From the NCBI GenBank assembly GCA_034509735.1, contig JACGWO010000003.1, forward strand, positions 6,510,001 to 6,574,000: a DNA stretch of 64,000 nt. The letters are read 5' to 3'. Position 1 is the first letter of the stretch. Each line of letters begins with the position of its first letter. The notes below the pieces were generated by a model. That model saw only the letters and a list, made by a program, of their open reading frames with translations. It was not told where the DNA came from and searched no databases. This stretch comes from Sesamum alatum. Lineage: Eukaryota > Streptophyta > Magnoliopsida > Lamiales > Pedaliaceae. Position numbers and translations under genes: made by a program. Shown here piece after piece: positions 24,416-35,874 of the stretch.

Positions 24416-26641
24416 TGTTGGAATAGGTGACCAGAAAGCCAATAGGTTTGGCAATTTGTAACCTATCCGACAACTTGATGTGAATGTAATATTATTATGT
24501 GATGAATAAGATGAGTATTCGTCACCAATGGTACCTTCTTTGTTGCGCTCATCTTACATTTGTTAAAATGGTGTTTAACTTATATCGCAACAAAGCCCAC
24601 AGACCATAGATAACAACTCGTGCAGTTGGGCCACGCATTGGATGGTGGTCATGAAACCAACTGATTAAGAGTTGGGTCTGAAACGTTCCAAGTCGAGGAC
24701 CTCGAGACAGGGCATCGAGAGTCCTATTGAGACTTGCGTCAAGAGTCGTGTTCATTGGATGAGTGCCGTGTTTCATCGGCGACAGGCGTGGGACGCCTAC
24801 ACGGTCTTGATGGGTTGGTCGACTGGGGTCGAGCCGACTGGACTGACTCGCGGAGATCATCATATGGAAGCCTTGGAGGCTTGGTCGGTATGATTGGATT
24901 CCCCGGTTCCGATAGTACGGGAGTAATCCTCAGACTTGAGGAATCATGGCAGTCACGTGCACAGGACGGCTGTATCTTGGATCTGGCGAGAGGTGATCAT
25001 TCTGTAAGATGATCATTATAAGCCTTGTCCAGTGCAGTCGGAATGTGTAGCGAGGACGGTGGATTCCAAGAAGAGGATCCGTCCCCTGTCAGTATGTGAC
25101 AGAGGTATCTCCTATGCACTCGGAGACACGTTCATACTGTTTGAAGCTGTGGCCACAGTGGTTGGTCGAACAGGGAATGGTTTCCTGTGTCGACGCAATG
25201 AAGCATACGTGGTCTCGAGTATTAAGCATAGATGCCTAGTCAAGGATGGGAACCGACGCCCAATTCCATACCCTAGACTAAGGCCGGGAGACGGTAGACG
25301 GAAGGATCGTACCCGTACGGAATCGGCGCCTAAATGTTCACGCCAATTCACCTAGTCTCTAGTGCCATGGACCGTTGCTGGACGGCCACCCATGGTAACG
25401 GGCCCTTGTGGGACACGGGCCCAAGTCTAGCTGAGGGTGAACCTAAAGGGTCACACACAAATCACCGAGGAGGTTGAGAGATCGACTTGGAGTCAATCTC
25501 GAAGGATAAAATAAGTAATTGGATTACTGAAGGGAAAGTCCATTGGATGGACGGGCCGATATTGTATCGGGCTTTCATTTAATCGGTAAATTAGATTTTC
25601 GATTAAATATGGAAAGTTGAGATGTTGAGACGTTGGATCTTTTAATTGGATTAAAAGATCAACGGGAATAATTTAAGTGGACATTAAATTGGATTTAATA
25701 TTGGGATCGTCGTAATTGGATTACGATAAAACCCGGTCCGTTAAATTATACCCGAGAGGAGAAATAATTCCTAATTTGGAATAGGAAGAAGTTGGACTTC
25801 TTCCCTTAATTAAATATGGCCGACATGCTCCCTTGGAGGAAGCAAAATCAGCCATGTTTCATGCTAGGTGGTATGTTGACTTGTCTCTTTTGGAAAGAGA
25901 CAAATCAACTCCAATCAAGCTCTTCCCTTTTGGTATGATTTGATCATACCATAAATTTTGGTAGGCTTGATTGAAGAATTGATGGTGATTGATTGGAATG
26001 AATCTAGACATCCTTGGATGAACCTAGACACATTCCAATAATCACATTAATTATGTATATATATTAGAATATACAACACCTAGCATAAGTGATTCATTAT
26101 TCATCTTTTTCTAGGAAAAAGAGAAGAAAAAAAATCCTCTCCTCTCTCTCAATTTTCGTGCTCCCTCCCTCTCTTACACTTGTGTTCTTCACTTGATTTT
26201 GAATCAAGAAGAAGAACAAAGTAAGTTTAAGAGAACACTAATTCATAGTGTTCTTCTCTTAAACCGATTCCTTCCTAAACCCGTTCTTTTCTAGCAAGAA
26301 GAACGTGTGTTTCTTCCGGTGTGGTGTGGATCACCTTTGGAGAATCCATACGTTTGGATTTCGTGAGCATTCCGGAGAAGGAACAACGCTAGTAGCCGGG
26401 AGCATACGCTAAACAATCAAAGGTAACGGTTTATTACGCTTTGATTGATTCCATTTATATATCTATGCCCTATGTGTTTAAATATATGTTTTAATATTTA
26501 CACATCCTACATCGAACGCCCGGTTGAGCACCCAAGGGTACACCCCTTGGGATTCGCGTATTTTGAATTTTATTTAAATTTACGCACTTTCTCGACTTTC
26601 TCGCTTCCGCTCGCGCTCCCGGGCGGATCCGCTTGTCCTCA
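24416..26641 (+). repeat. 3' LTR of copia element 1
   Basis: 2226 bp, almost identical to the 5' LTR. Differences seen: G to A near 24854, G to A near 25136, one extra A in the A-run near 26130, T to G near 26536, and loss of one T three bases before the end. Confidence 0.95.
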
Positions 26642-26683
26642 AAAGTAAATTACACACATCCTCAAAACCCTCTCCAACCCTAA

Positions 26684-26916
26684 GATTGCATTTGGATTGA
26701 AGGAATTGAAATCATGGATTCTAAATTCTTAATAACAAATCCCTTGTGTTCATTTGGATAATTCTAAATCTAAAGGATTTCAAATTCTTCAATTCCAATT
26801 TTGAATTATGTTTGGATGAACATAGATGGATTTCAAAATCTTCTAAAATAGAGTCATTTGAAATCCTTTCTCCAAATCCTGCTTCCAAATCCAAATCCAT
26901 CAATCCAAATACACCA
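26684..26916. mobile_element. Tourist-like MITE (putative)
   Basis: The ends GCATTTGGATTGA and TCAATCCAAATAC are inverted copies, and the interior is foldback-like (several AAATCC/GGATTT blocks). TAA flanks both sides (26681-26683 and 26917-26919), which fits PIF/Harbinger target choice. About 233 bp, non-coding. Confidence 0.6.
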
Positions 26917-26960
26917 TAAGTTTTCTTGCAAATCCCCCTTGATTCTCTTCCTGAAATCCT

Positions 26961-26973
26961 CCCCCCCCCCCCC
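26961..26973. repeat. Run of 13 C
   Basis: Homopolymer C tract. The length may be unreliable in assembly. Confidence 0.9.
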
Positions 26974-27532
26974 TTCTCAACTCGAAAACGTGCATATAAC
27001 TATGTTGGGATGATGGGAAGGATGTAAGTTTTCGGGTTTCTTCCAAACCTGAATCTTATTTCACCGTGTCTTCGATAGTGCGCTCCAAATTCCAAACAAA
27101 CCAATTTCTTGTATTTTTTTGACGAGATTTGCTTTGATCTCAAGAGATTGTAAAACTTTGTGTGCTCTTTCGTAAGTTTTTATGGACAATCATTTGGGGG
27201 TTTGAAGGAATTAGAGTTGAGATTAGGAATTATGGCCGTGATTTAAATCGTGATTGTGTTGAGTAATTAGCGCATTAAAACTTGCATCTTTTATCCGGTA
27301 ACATATCTCACTTGCCTAGACAAAAGGACTAAAAGTGCCATACTTGTTAAACACACGGGACTAGATCTATTTCATTGAAATACATAAAAGATTAAAAATT
27401 GATGAGTATATAGTTACAGGACTAAATGTGTCAAAAGTATCAAACTTACAGGTCTAAATACATATTTTGAAAAAATAAAGAATTAAAAGTGTAACAACGC
27501 TATAGTTACATGACGAAAAATAAAATTTTGCC

Positions 27533-28094
27533 TCAATAAAATAACGTAATTTTTGTACATACTTGTATATATTAATTAAAATAAAAGACCAACCTGACTC
27601 CAAATAGGACAGCCAATCCCAGCACTGAAAATAACCTGCAAAATGAAAATTGAGAAAAAAGGTGAAGAAACTTTAAAAATGAATATATATATATATACGC
27701 AATCCCTGTTGGTGGTAGAATCCTACTATTTGGTTGACGCAAAATTTAATTTCCCCGCATGGAATTGGTGTGTTCATCTTTATATTAGTTTAATTCAAAG
27801 TCCAGATAGTAACACTTTTTGAGTGGGTCTGGTTGCATGCATAACTGAATAACAGAATTAAGAAAGGAATCTGTTATTCTTCCCTATTAAAATCTTCTCC
27901 CCAACTTTTTCCTTCATCTTTATCTTCTACTTCATCATTTTCTTTCTCGATGCAATCACACCGAAGTTTCACGTTTCAGAACAAAAGAAGAAAGAATTTG
28001 AGACTAACTACAGAAATACAGGTCTTCTCTCTTTTCTTTTTGGATCCCAACACATCAATAATTTGATTTGGGTGTCAGGAAAAGGGTTGTGAGG
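27533..28094. other. Upstream region of the GH17 gene
   Basis: AT-rich, with a pyrimidine-rich stretch at about 27870-27950 and 28020-28045 that would suit a 5' leader. No clear TATA box was chosen. A (TA)n run lies at about 27684-27698. Confidence 0.4.
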
Positions 28095-29667
28095 ATGGAG
28101 GAAATGCAGACAGGGTTATGTGATTACAATAATGTAGTGTTATTGTTGTTTGTTGTGATGATGAAGATGGCGACAGTGGGAAGTAGCAGCGTGGGAGTGA
28201 ACTGGGGAACAATGGCATCGCATCAGTTGCCTCCTCAGAATGTGGTCGATATGCTAAAAGACAACGGCTTCGATAAGGTGAAGCTGTTCGAGGCTGATGA
28301 GAGTATATTGGAAGCATTATGTGGAACTGATATTGAAGTCATGCTTGCAGTGCCCAATTACATGTTGGAGGAGATGAGCCTCGACTCCGGCGCCGCTGCT
28401 TCTTGGGTGGAAGCCAACCTTACTGCCTATGCTTATCCTGGAGGAGTCAATATCAGGTTCAGTTCATAGCAATTAATCTTTCTCATGACAATCATTTCTC
28501 TGTTGAGTTAGATTTATGATTATGAATTGACCATTTTCAGGTATGTTGCTGTGGGGAATGAACCATTTCTGAGAACCTACAATGGAACTTACCTACAACT
28601 CACACTGCCAGCCTTGAGAAACATCCAGGAAGCAATTAACCGGGCTGGGCTGGGGTCTCAAATCAAAGCAATCGTGCCGTTCAATGCTGACATTTACAAC
28701 TCTCCGGACTCGAATCAAGTTCCTTCAGCTGGTGACTTCAGGCCGGAAATACGTGACCTCACGGTTCAAATCATCCAATATTTGTATTCAAATGATGCGC
28801 CTTTTGTGGTTAACATCTATCCTTTTTTATGTCTATACGGGAACACGTACTTCCCTCTAGATTTTGCGTTTTTTGATGGATCAAGTAGGCCGATGAGGGA
28901 TGGCGACTATGTTTACACTAATGTGTTTTGATGCGAATTTCGACACTTTGGTTTGGGCTCTGACCAAAGCAGGGTACCCTGATATAAAGATCATAGTTGG
29001 AGAAGTGGGCTGGCCGACTGACGGTGACAAGCACGCAAACATCCAAAATGCAAAGAGGTTCAACCAAGGGCTGGTTCGGCATGCTTTGAGTGGCGAAGGA
29101 ACGCCTGCTAGGAAAGGAAAAATAGATGTTTACCTGTTTAGCCTTATTGATGAGAATGCCAAAAGCATTGATCCGGGTAGCTTTGAGAGACACTGGGGAA
29201 TTTTCGAGTTTGATGGGAAGCCAAAGTACGAGTTGGATTTGTCGGGTGTGCAGGCGAACAAGGGCTTAGTGGCTGTACAAGGTGTGAGATATATGGTCAG
29301 AAGGTGGTGTATTTTGAACCCTCATGTGAAGGATACAGATCAAGGCTTGCGTGGGAACGTAGATTATGCTTGTAGTCTATCTGATTGCACGGCTTTGGGA
29401 TACGGTTCTTCCTGTAATCATCTAAGTGTGCAAGGGAATGCTTCCTACGCTTTCAACATGTATTATCAATTCAAGAACCAAAACGAAGGGGACTGTGATT
29501 TCTCCGGTTTGGCTATGATCACAGATGTCGATCCTTCTGACGATAGGTGCCAATTTCCTATTATGATTGCTTATGGTAATTCACTGTTGCTGCTGCATAA
29601 GAAACTACTCGACATTTTGCTTGCCGTTCTTGAGGGATGTATAGTGTTTCTGCTTCTAGTCTCTTAG
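28095..29667 (+). CDS. Glucan endo-1,3-beta-glucosidase, GH17 with X8/CBM43 domain, GPI-anchored; one-base frameshift
   Basis: Family GH17 enzymes hydrolyse internal 1,3-beta-D-glucan (callose) at the cell wall and plasmodesmata. Exon 1 is 28095-28456 and exon 2 is 28541-29667, with an 84-bp GT..AG intron in phase 2 inside an Arg codon. The first ATG in frame is 28095 (28104 is an alternative). Residues 1 to about 32 form a hydrophobic signal peptide, and the mature part opens with VGVNWG. The acid/base Glu is in AVGNEP (residue 128). The nucleophile Glu is in GEVGWPTDG (codon 29002-29004). The X8 domain runs from RRWCILNP (about 29300) to about 29560 with its cysteines, NVDYACS and NASYAFN motifs. 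A hydrophobic C-terminus fits a GPI signal. An extra T in the TTTT run at 28926-28929 makes a stop at 28929-28931, before the nucleophile. Ignoring it, the protein is about 495 residues, normal for the family. Either a real null allele or a homopolymer sequencing error. Confidence 0.92.
28457..28540 (+). other. Intron of the GH17 gene
   Basis: Begins GTTCAG and ends CCATTTTCAG. Removing it joins ...[11 protein letters not shown] in frame, the expected GH17 sequence. Confidence 0.9.
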
Positions 29668-31210
29668 TTAACCAGCTATTACCTTACTTATCCCCCAAAA
29701 AGAAAAAAAAAACAAAAACAGCTGTTAGCTCTAGGCCAGAAACAAATATTCATAATGGTTTATCTCAAGGCTATCAGATTTTTTTTTTTTTTCTTTTCTC
29801 TACAGAAACAGGGGATATGGTTGAAAATTTTCTCTGTTTCAGCAGTTCAGCATGTTTTTCTTGTACTATAGTACCTTAAATATCTGTATCTAGGGGTAAA
29901 TCATATCATCTTCAAATGAGGTTAAGCCTAATTCGGCTCATGTTTGGAGAATTCGGAAACCTGTCATGAGATTTAGCTCCGGAAATGTATTTCAGATTCT
30001 ACTTTATCTGATTAGCTGATCAACAGAAACGCAGAATTTACTCAAAGCTCGTCACAATAATCGACTAATATATTCTGGTCAATCTGTTTCTTTCACTCTT
30101 ATAATGATTATTGTAACATTCTATAGAGTGAAAACAATCAAGAATCTTTCCAGAGAACTAGTGGTCTTTCCATATTGTAAGCAGCAGATGGTCCTCTAAT
30201 ATAAAAGATGGCTAACAATTTCTTCAGTCAATTATTTCAGACAGGCAAAAGTTGTGCAGAATATACCCTGTCTTATTCTGAAGCAAAAGTAGAACTTTTC
30301 TCGTACCTACGTAGGTGTAGCAGAAAATTGTGTTCACTGGCGGTTGGCATCCTTAACTGCAGTAAGCGGGACGGTGGAGTATCCTGCATACCTGTCGCAC
30401 TTACCGTGTGCCTTTGTGAGCTCAAGGCAAGAAATACATGGTATTGGCTCCTCCAAGGAATCATATACATGCATTATTGCTGCTGATTCGTATAAAAGAT
30501 GCTGATAAACAGACATCAAAGAAGGTTCTGTTTCAGAAGGCAAAGCGGCCCCCAAACATGTTTACAAGTGATCCATTGTAGACGCAACAATGGTGTTGAA
30601 TTATTGCATTCTGATAAAAGGAGGAATCATACGATGCTAGAACGAATGGTATTTGCCAATGGATGTGCATTACGAGGAATTGATTCCCATTTAACAAAAT
30701 TTTATCTGTTTTTTCTTCTTTAGAACCACGTTAACCGGAACCATCCAAGCCTATTCATCATCTACAAAGGGATCGCTGCAGCTTACTCAGAATCCACGTA
30801 ACGTAGTTTTGCAACTTGGCAGTACACATATGCATCAATCTGACTTCCGGCCGCCTCATTTGATCTTCGTGTGAGAGAATATGAAGACGAAATATCCAGC
30901 CACCTCACATATAACATCTTCCCCTCATAATGCCTAACCAGATATGGGTACAGAATACAGAATAATGTTTCAAACTCTTTTCAGTAATAATGCAAAGGGA
31001 ATCATGGAAAAAGTAGCATTATTGACCTGTTTTTTTTTTCAAACAGGTTCTTCTATACATTGCACTCACCAATTTCACAAGTTTAACCCTCCCTAACTAC
31101 CCCGTTTCCTCATGCAAACGAAGGAAATGTCTGTCAATCTTATAATTTCAGAATTCTACTTTTCGAATCCAATCTTAGTAAGGTCCCACAGAAAATGTCT
31201 TAATTACTAG
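29668..31210. other. Intergenic between the two genes
   Basis: No coding unit is supported. An ATG frame at 30208-30486 has no recognisable domain and ordinary non-coding composition. T-rich and A-rich tracts near 29700-29790 follow the GH17 stop and probably belong to its 3' region. Confidence 0.5.
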
Positions 31211-31218
31211 TATATAAA
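31211..31218 (+). promoter_or_regulatory. TATA box of the zinc-finger gene (putative)
   Basis: TATATAAA lies about 100 bp before a plausible 5'-UTR intron and 220 bp before the ATG. No other good TATA element is near. Confidence 0.5.
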
Positions 31219-31309
31219 GCTATTATCATCCATTCTCCATTTCTCCAACTCTGAACAATATTACAACATCTCATCTTCAGTTCTTCTACTGTTTCATTTT
31301 CGTTCTGAG

Positions 31310-31429
31310 GTGAGGCAGCCTTTCTTCCCTCTTCCTAGTCTATATATTACATCATAGTTGTAAATTTTTCCACGCGATACGAACCAGCCTGTTAACTCGT
31401 AATCGTTTGGTCTTGTTCTTGTTGTTTAG
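31310..31429 (+). other. Putative 5'-UTR intron of the zinc-finger gene
   Basis: GAG|GTGAGG at 31307-31315 and GTTTAG|A at 31424-31430 are good splice sites placed just before the ATG at 31437. Inferred from splice consensus only. Confidence 0.5.
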
Positions 31430-31436
31430 AAACAAG

Positions 31437-32350
31437 ATGAACAGAGAAGGAGATTGGATGTGTCCAGCATGTCAGCACCTCAACTTTAAAAAACGGGACT
31501 CGTGCCAACGGTGCAGCTGCCCGAAATACGCCACCGGGGCTGAGGTCTCCTCATATGCAGCTGCCAAAACTGAAGTTTTGGCAGGAGACTGGTATTGTGG
31601 CGCTATGAATTGCGGTGTGCACAACTATGCAAGCAGAACTACCTGCTATAGATGTGGTGCATCAAAGGATTATTGTGGGTACGGCGCTGGAATCATGGCG
31701 TCTGCCGGTTATGCGTACCATGCAATTCCTGGTTGGAAAACTGGTGACTGGATTTGCACCAGGTTTGTTCAATCTCAAATATTTTGCAAGTAATTAATGG
31801 TGAAAAGAACCTGGGTTTTAATTCTTGTTACATGATGCCAGAAGTTTTGTGTAATTTATTGGATTATCAATATAAACTATCGTTATCTCCATGCAGATTT
31901 TCACGAGTCAAGCAAATCTGCATGGAGATAAAACATAGTTTATTAATATATTTTGGTATTTTTTGCCTTGTAATTTTTCAAAAAAAATTCATAGATTGAA
32001 ACAAAAATTGTCGGAATTTGCTAAAATCATAGGAAAAATAAACTCAATTAAGCTGGTTAGGTGCACTTTTTCGGCCACTTTGGCGAATTTCGACCATCTT
32101 TTCTTCAATGTGCGAAATTTTTAAAATTACATGAGATGATGGATTCGTACAAGACTAAATTGCTACCTAATCATACTTATAGGACTGAAGTTGCAACTTT
32201 TTCGCTATTGAAGGTCTGTAATTTTTGTAGACTCTAATATCGATTCCTTTGCTATATATTGGCGTGGCCAGGCTAGGATGTGGCATGCACAATTACGCTA
32301 GCAGAACGGAATGTTACAAATGCAAGACAGCAAGAGATTGTGGTAATTAA
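31437..32350 (+). CDS. RanBP2-type zinc-finger protein, three fingers, 134 aa
   Basis: Coding exons are 31437-31762 and 32272-32350 with a 509-bp GT..AG intron; the joined frame is 405 nt. Each finger follows GDWxC...N(Y/F)..R..C.(R/K)C. Finger 1 uses Cys 9, 12, 23, 26. Finger 2 uses Cys 54, 59, 70, 73. Finger 3 uses Cys 107, 112, 123, 126 and is split by the intron at codon 109. This size and the three-finger layout match the small plant RanBP2/NZF-like proteins, which bind single-stranded RNA or ubiquitin in related families. The target here is unknown, and nucleus or cytoplasm is likely because there is no signal peptide or membrane segment. If the intron is retained, the reading continues nine codons past it and stops, losing finger 3. 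The start is the first in-frame ATG after the putative UTR intron. Confidence 0.9.
31873..31941 (+). repeat. Intronic inverted repeat (hairpin)
   Basis: AAACTATCGTTATCTCCATG... at 31873-31899 is the inverted copy of 31914-31941, with a small mismatch bulge and a 14-nt loop. It lies inside the zinc-finger gene intron. Confidence 0.75.
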
Positions 32351-35300
32351 GCTATCACCTATATAGATATGTGAGGGGTCCTTGGAATACATCCAATAGC
32401 CATTATTGATCAGTCAGTTTTACTTGCGTTCAGGAGGAGCAATGTGAGCAAATATGGAACGTGCTCTTCTGACTTGCCTTTTGCTTTTCTACTTTCATTG
32501 TAGTATGTTGTTTTCTAGTCTTTTTCTTGGAAAAATAAGGAACTTGTAATACTTTGATGACTGAGTTTAATTGGTATTCTCCACTTAGTTTACATGGGGA
32601 AGGATATCTTTGTCACTTCATTGTCTACTGCAAAATGCTCTCCGCCCAGTCCAAATCTTTTATTCCAATTAGTGGACACATCTCACATTACACTTTATAT
32701 ATATAATTTCTTATTGTGAGAGGTATTGTTCATTTTGATATAAGTTTTACACTTTTATCCTGAAAAGGCGCCTCATAAGGGAAGAGGTCTTAACCACGCT
32801 GGTCATGTAAGAGGTATTGTTCACTTTGGCTTCAGTTCCTAGGGAGGAGCCACATGATTTCGTCTTATTAAGGCGTCTTGCTAGGGAGATGAGGTTTTGG
32901 GGCTTATAAGTCATTAAAGCTCCTCGTCTGCAATTAATATGGGACACTTGCCTACATCATATATTAATAACATCAATTTTGAAACATATGACGTGTGTAA
33001 AAAGGGTTTTCTCCATCTTGATGTACTCTGTGCTATCCATGCTGATTTGGCCTCTGGGAATTAATAGATATATTTCACTATCAAAAAAAAAAAAACATTA
33101 CAATAAAAGATATGTTCTTTTATGCGAACTAGTAATGAATACGTGCGTGGTACGTGAGTCATAGATGATTTGATCAGAATAATAATATAATTTTAAAATT
33201 TAATGGTTAGACATAAAATACTCGCGATATAAAGAAATGCAATTTTCCAAATATTGATCAATCGAAAAAATTCTTTTAATGTATGGAATAATTAAAATAA
33301 ATTGAAAATTTTGGAACAAATTACAAATTAAGGGTTCACTTGGTTCAAGTGAGAGGAAATAGGAAGTGAAAAGGCACGGAGGAGAAAGAATAATATTTTT
33401 TTTTCAATTTGTTTGGTATGATTGGAACAGGAGTAAATTTCAAATACTTCCTCTAGTTTGGTACAAGAAAAATAGCTAGATTGATAAGAAAAGACTAATT
33501 TTTATTATTTTATTGATTTATCCTTTTTTTATTTTGTACTAAAAAATAAATAAATTAATATTATACTAAAATAATTTAAATATCCAAAATTTAAAAATCT
33601 TATATATCAACAGCAACCAGTTTCCAAATATAAGGTAATTATATAGAAAATCTATTATTATATGTCTTGAACTAATAACACCCAACTTTGCTGAAACTCT
33701 AATTTATCAACAATCTAGACTCACTTTTCAAAATTTACCCGTGGTGGGAGGAGGAACCCGATAAGTGAAATGATTATTCAATCAAGATTAATGAAAATTA
33801 ATTATAAAAATTTCTATAAAAATATAAAAATAAAGCATGTTTATCGGATTGTTAACTTCAACATAGTAGTTTTTCCATCGGATTGGTTATTTTCTTTCAA
33901 CTATGTAATGGTACTATCAACTAGAATGAGAAAAAAATTGGAGGAAAATTATATATATGAGTAATAGAGTAAATAGAGAAAAAAATGCACTTTTTTGTCT
34001 TTTTGGCCTTATACTTTCATTTTTCCGTTCAATTTTGGACGAAAATGGAATTAGACTCTTGAGGGATTTCATATACATTTGGTTTTACTTCTCCTCCATC
34101 TATTCTTCCTAATCAAACACCAAACTTATTGTTATACATCCTTTTTTACTTCCACTTCTCTTATACACCCACTTTTAATCCCAAACGAACAAACCATAAG
34201 TTTTGCTCATGCCTATGAAAAAGGAACCTATACACACAACAAGACACCTCTAAAAAATCCAAACACACAATAGGACACACAAGCCAAATCCAATTCTAAC
34301 ACTCAAGTCCCAAGCAAATCCAAAACTCTCTACATCTTCCAAAGTTGTGCAATCGTGAAGGTTATATGTCTTCTTTGACATCAAAGGTTTAATACCATAT
34401 TTTAAGGTAGCTTGTGATTTTTTTTCACAACAGGACACACAAGCCCATAAGTTTTTTGGATCTTCTTTTTTATCGATTTTTTTAAAACTTTCTAATTTAA
34501 CAAGGGATAAATTTCATTTAACCCAGTCCTTAAGTAATAATATTATGTTGTATCTAATAAAAATTTCAACTACTTTCTCTTATATTTCATCAACCTTTGA
34601 AAAGGTGTGCTAGAATTTGACTTAATTAACAAAAGGTCATTCTTTTCTACTACTATTCTAAGTGGACGACTTAATTTTCAAATGTTGTTCTGATTTTACA
34701 ATAATATTTACTGATAGTAAATTTTTTTTCTTATTGTTGTTTCTTTTCATAATTTCATATTTAACTACATCTACAAATTTTTCTTTTAGATTTTTTGTTA
34801 ACAATTTTAATAATTATAACTAAATTTACATAAAATTCAATTCAACTCAGAGTAAAAAAGAACTTAAACTAACGTGTATTAATCAAGATGCTCAGAAGAA
34901 TGTAAATTCTTAAAATGTTAATTTAGTTCATTTGACCCCCTTCTTTATCCATTATGAAATTCTTTATTTATTTATCTTAGTACTTGACAATATTTAATTT
35001 TTCAATTATTTCTCCTTTTTTAATTAATCCAATATTGTATTTCTTGTTCTGCATTTTGTTCAAATTTTTTTCGTGGGATTTATTTCTCCCATATGTTATG
35101 GATTGTGACCTTAATAACTAATTCTTATCTATTATTAAGGATAGTTCTTATGAAAAAGTATAAAAATATTCATAATGAAACAAACATTGCCGGGATTCAC
35201 ACTTTAATTATAGTATAGTATAATACAATATAATATAGTAAAATAGTACTTAATGTGTTTTGTTATTTATTGAGATTTTAGCTGAATACTTACCTATACA

Positions 35301-35874
35301 GTTCATTTAGAGTTTTACCTTCAAATATTGTCATATGTAACCTAACAAATTAATTTTTTTAAATATTTAAAGTCTATTATGACAAATTAACTGAATTGAA
35401 ATAATATTTATCTTTTAATTTTGTTTGCAATTCTTGTACCTAGTTACATGTTGGTTAAAGGCATCATGACCGTTAATTTAGTTTCTCTTTTCCTTTTACA
35501 ACATATTAATAAGTAATTCACACACACACATATATAAATATATATATATTTATGCATATTATTGTATTATATATTTTACTATGACTATAATATTATTATT
35601 CTCACATATTTATCAATCATACTCTCTATATTTAAAATAATACTCCAGTAAAAGTACTCATGTACGTGCATCTTTAAGAATATTTCACACTATATTTAAT
35701 TTTTGTAATTGACTATACTATTCATTGTTAAATTAGAAATAACAATCATAAAATTACAGTAAAAATATAAACATTCCTATCGCTCCAAGTTCTAGCAGTT
35801 CAAAAAGCTACACTAAAAAAAAAAAAAAGACACAATTTGTGGATAACAAAAATGATATCTTCTATAGTTATAAA
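32351..35874. other. Intergenic, AT-rich
   Basis: No genes. The phrase AAGAGGTATTGTTCA occurs near 32809 with a close copy near 32718. An 18-base near-repeat (CAAXAGGACACACAAGCC) occurs at about 34269 and 34430. Around 33340-34200, poorly matched inverted blocks about conifer-like 'CTTCTCCTCC' and 'GGAGGAGAAAG' strings may be an old TIR element, not resolved. Confidence 0.4.

Larger units (their letters stand above)
16720..26641 (+). mobile_element. Copia element 1: full-length, young, RT-deleted
   Basis: A complete Ty1/copia-type element of 9922 bp with two LTRs that both begin TGTTGGAATAGG and end in CA. It has an initiator-Met-type primer site (18948-18959), a 1.9-kb leader, a broken gag-pol (20822-24391), a polypurine tract before the 3' LTR, and the 5-bp duplication AAAGT at 16715-16719 and 26642-26646. 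By hand count the LTRs differ by 3 substitutions and 2 single-base indels over 2.2 kb (about 0.13% substitutions), which points to a recent insertion. Domain order gag, protease, integrase, RT, RNase H is copia. Part of RT is missing, so the element cannot copy itself. Confidence 0.96.
16415..27532. mobile_element. Non-autonomous TIR element (Mutator-like) split by copia element 1
   Basis: The left arm (16415-16640, starting GGTAAATTTTTACTTTTCGT) is the inverted counterpart of the right arm (about 27300-27532, ending ACGAAAAATAAAATTTTGCC). Removing the 9.9-kb copia element leaves about 1.2 kb. Flanking AT-rich 9-mers are similar but not identical, so the duplication is not proven. No transposase is present. 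A Tourist-like MITE at 26684 is also nested in it. Confidence 0.7.

Noticed and set aside
30208..30486. 92-codon ATG frame between the two host genes
   Set aside because: No domain, signal or repeat; no splice model improves it.
34250..34438. 62-codon minus-strand frame with several cysteines
   Set aside because: Spacing fits no zinc-binding motif and the flanks share an 18-base near-repeat; no supporting evidence.
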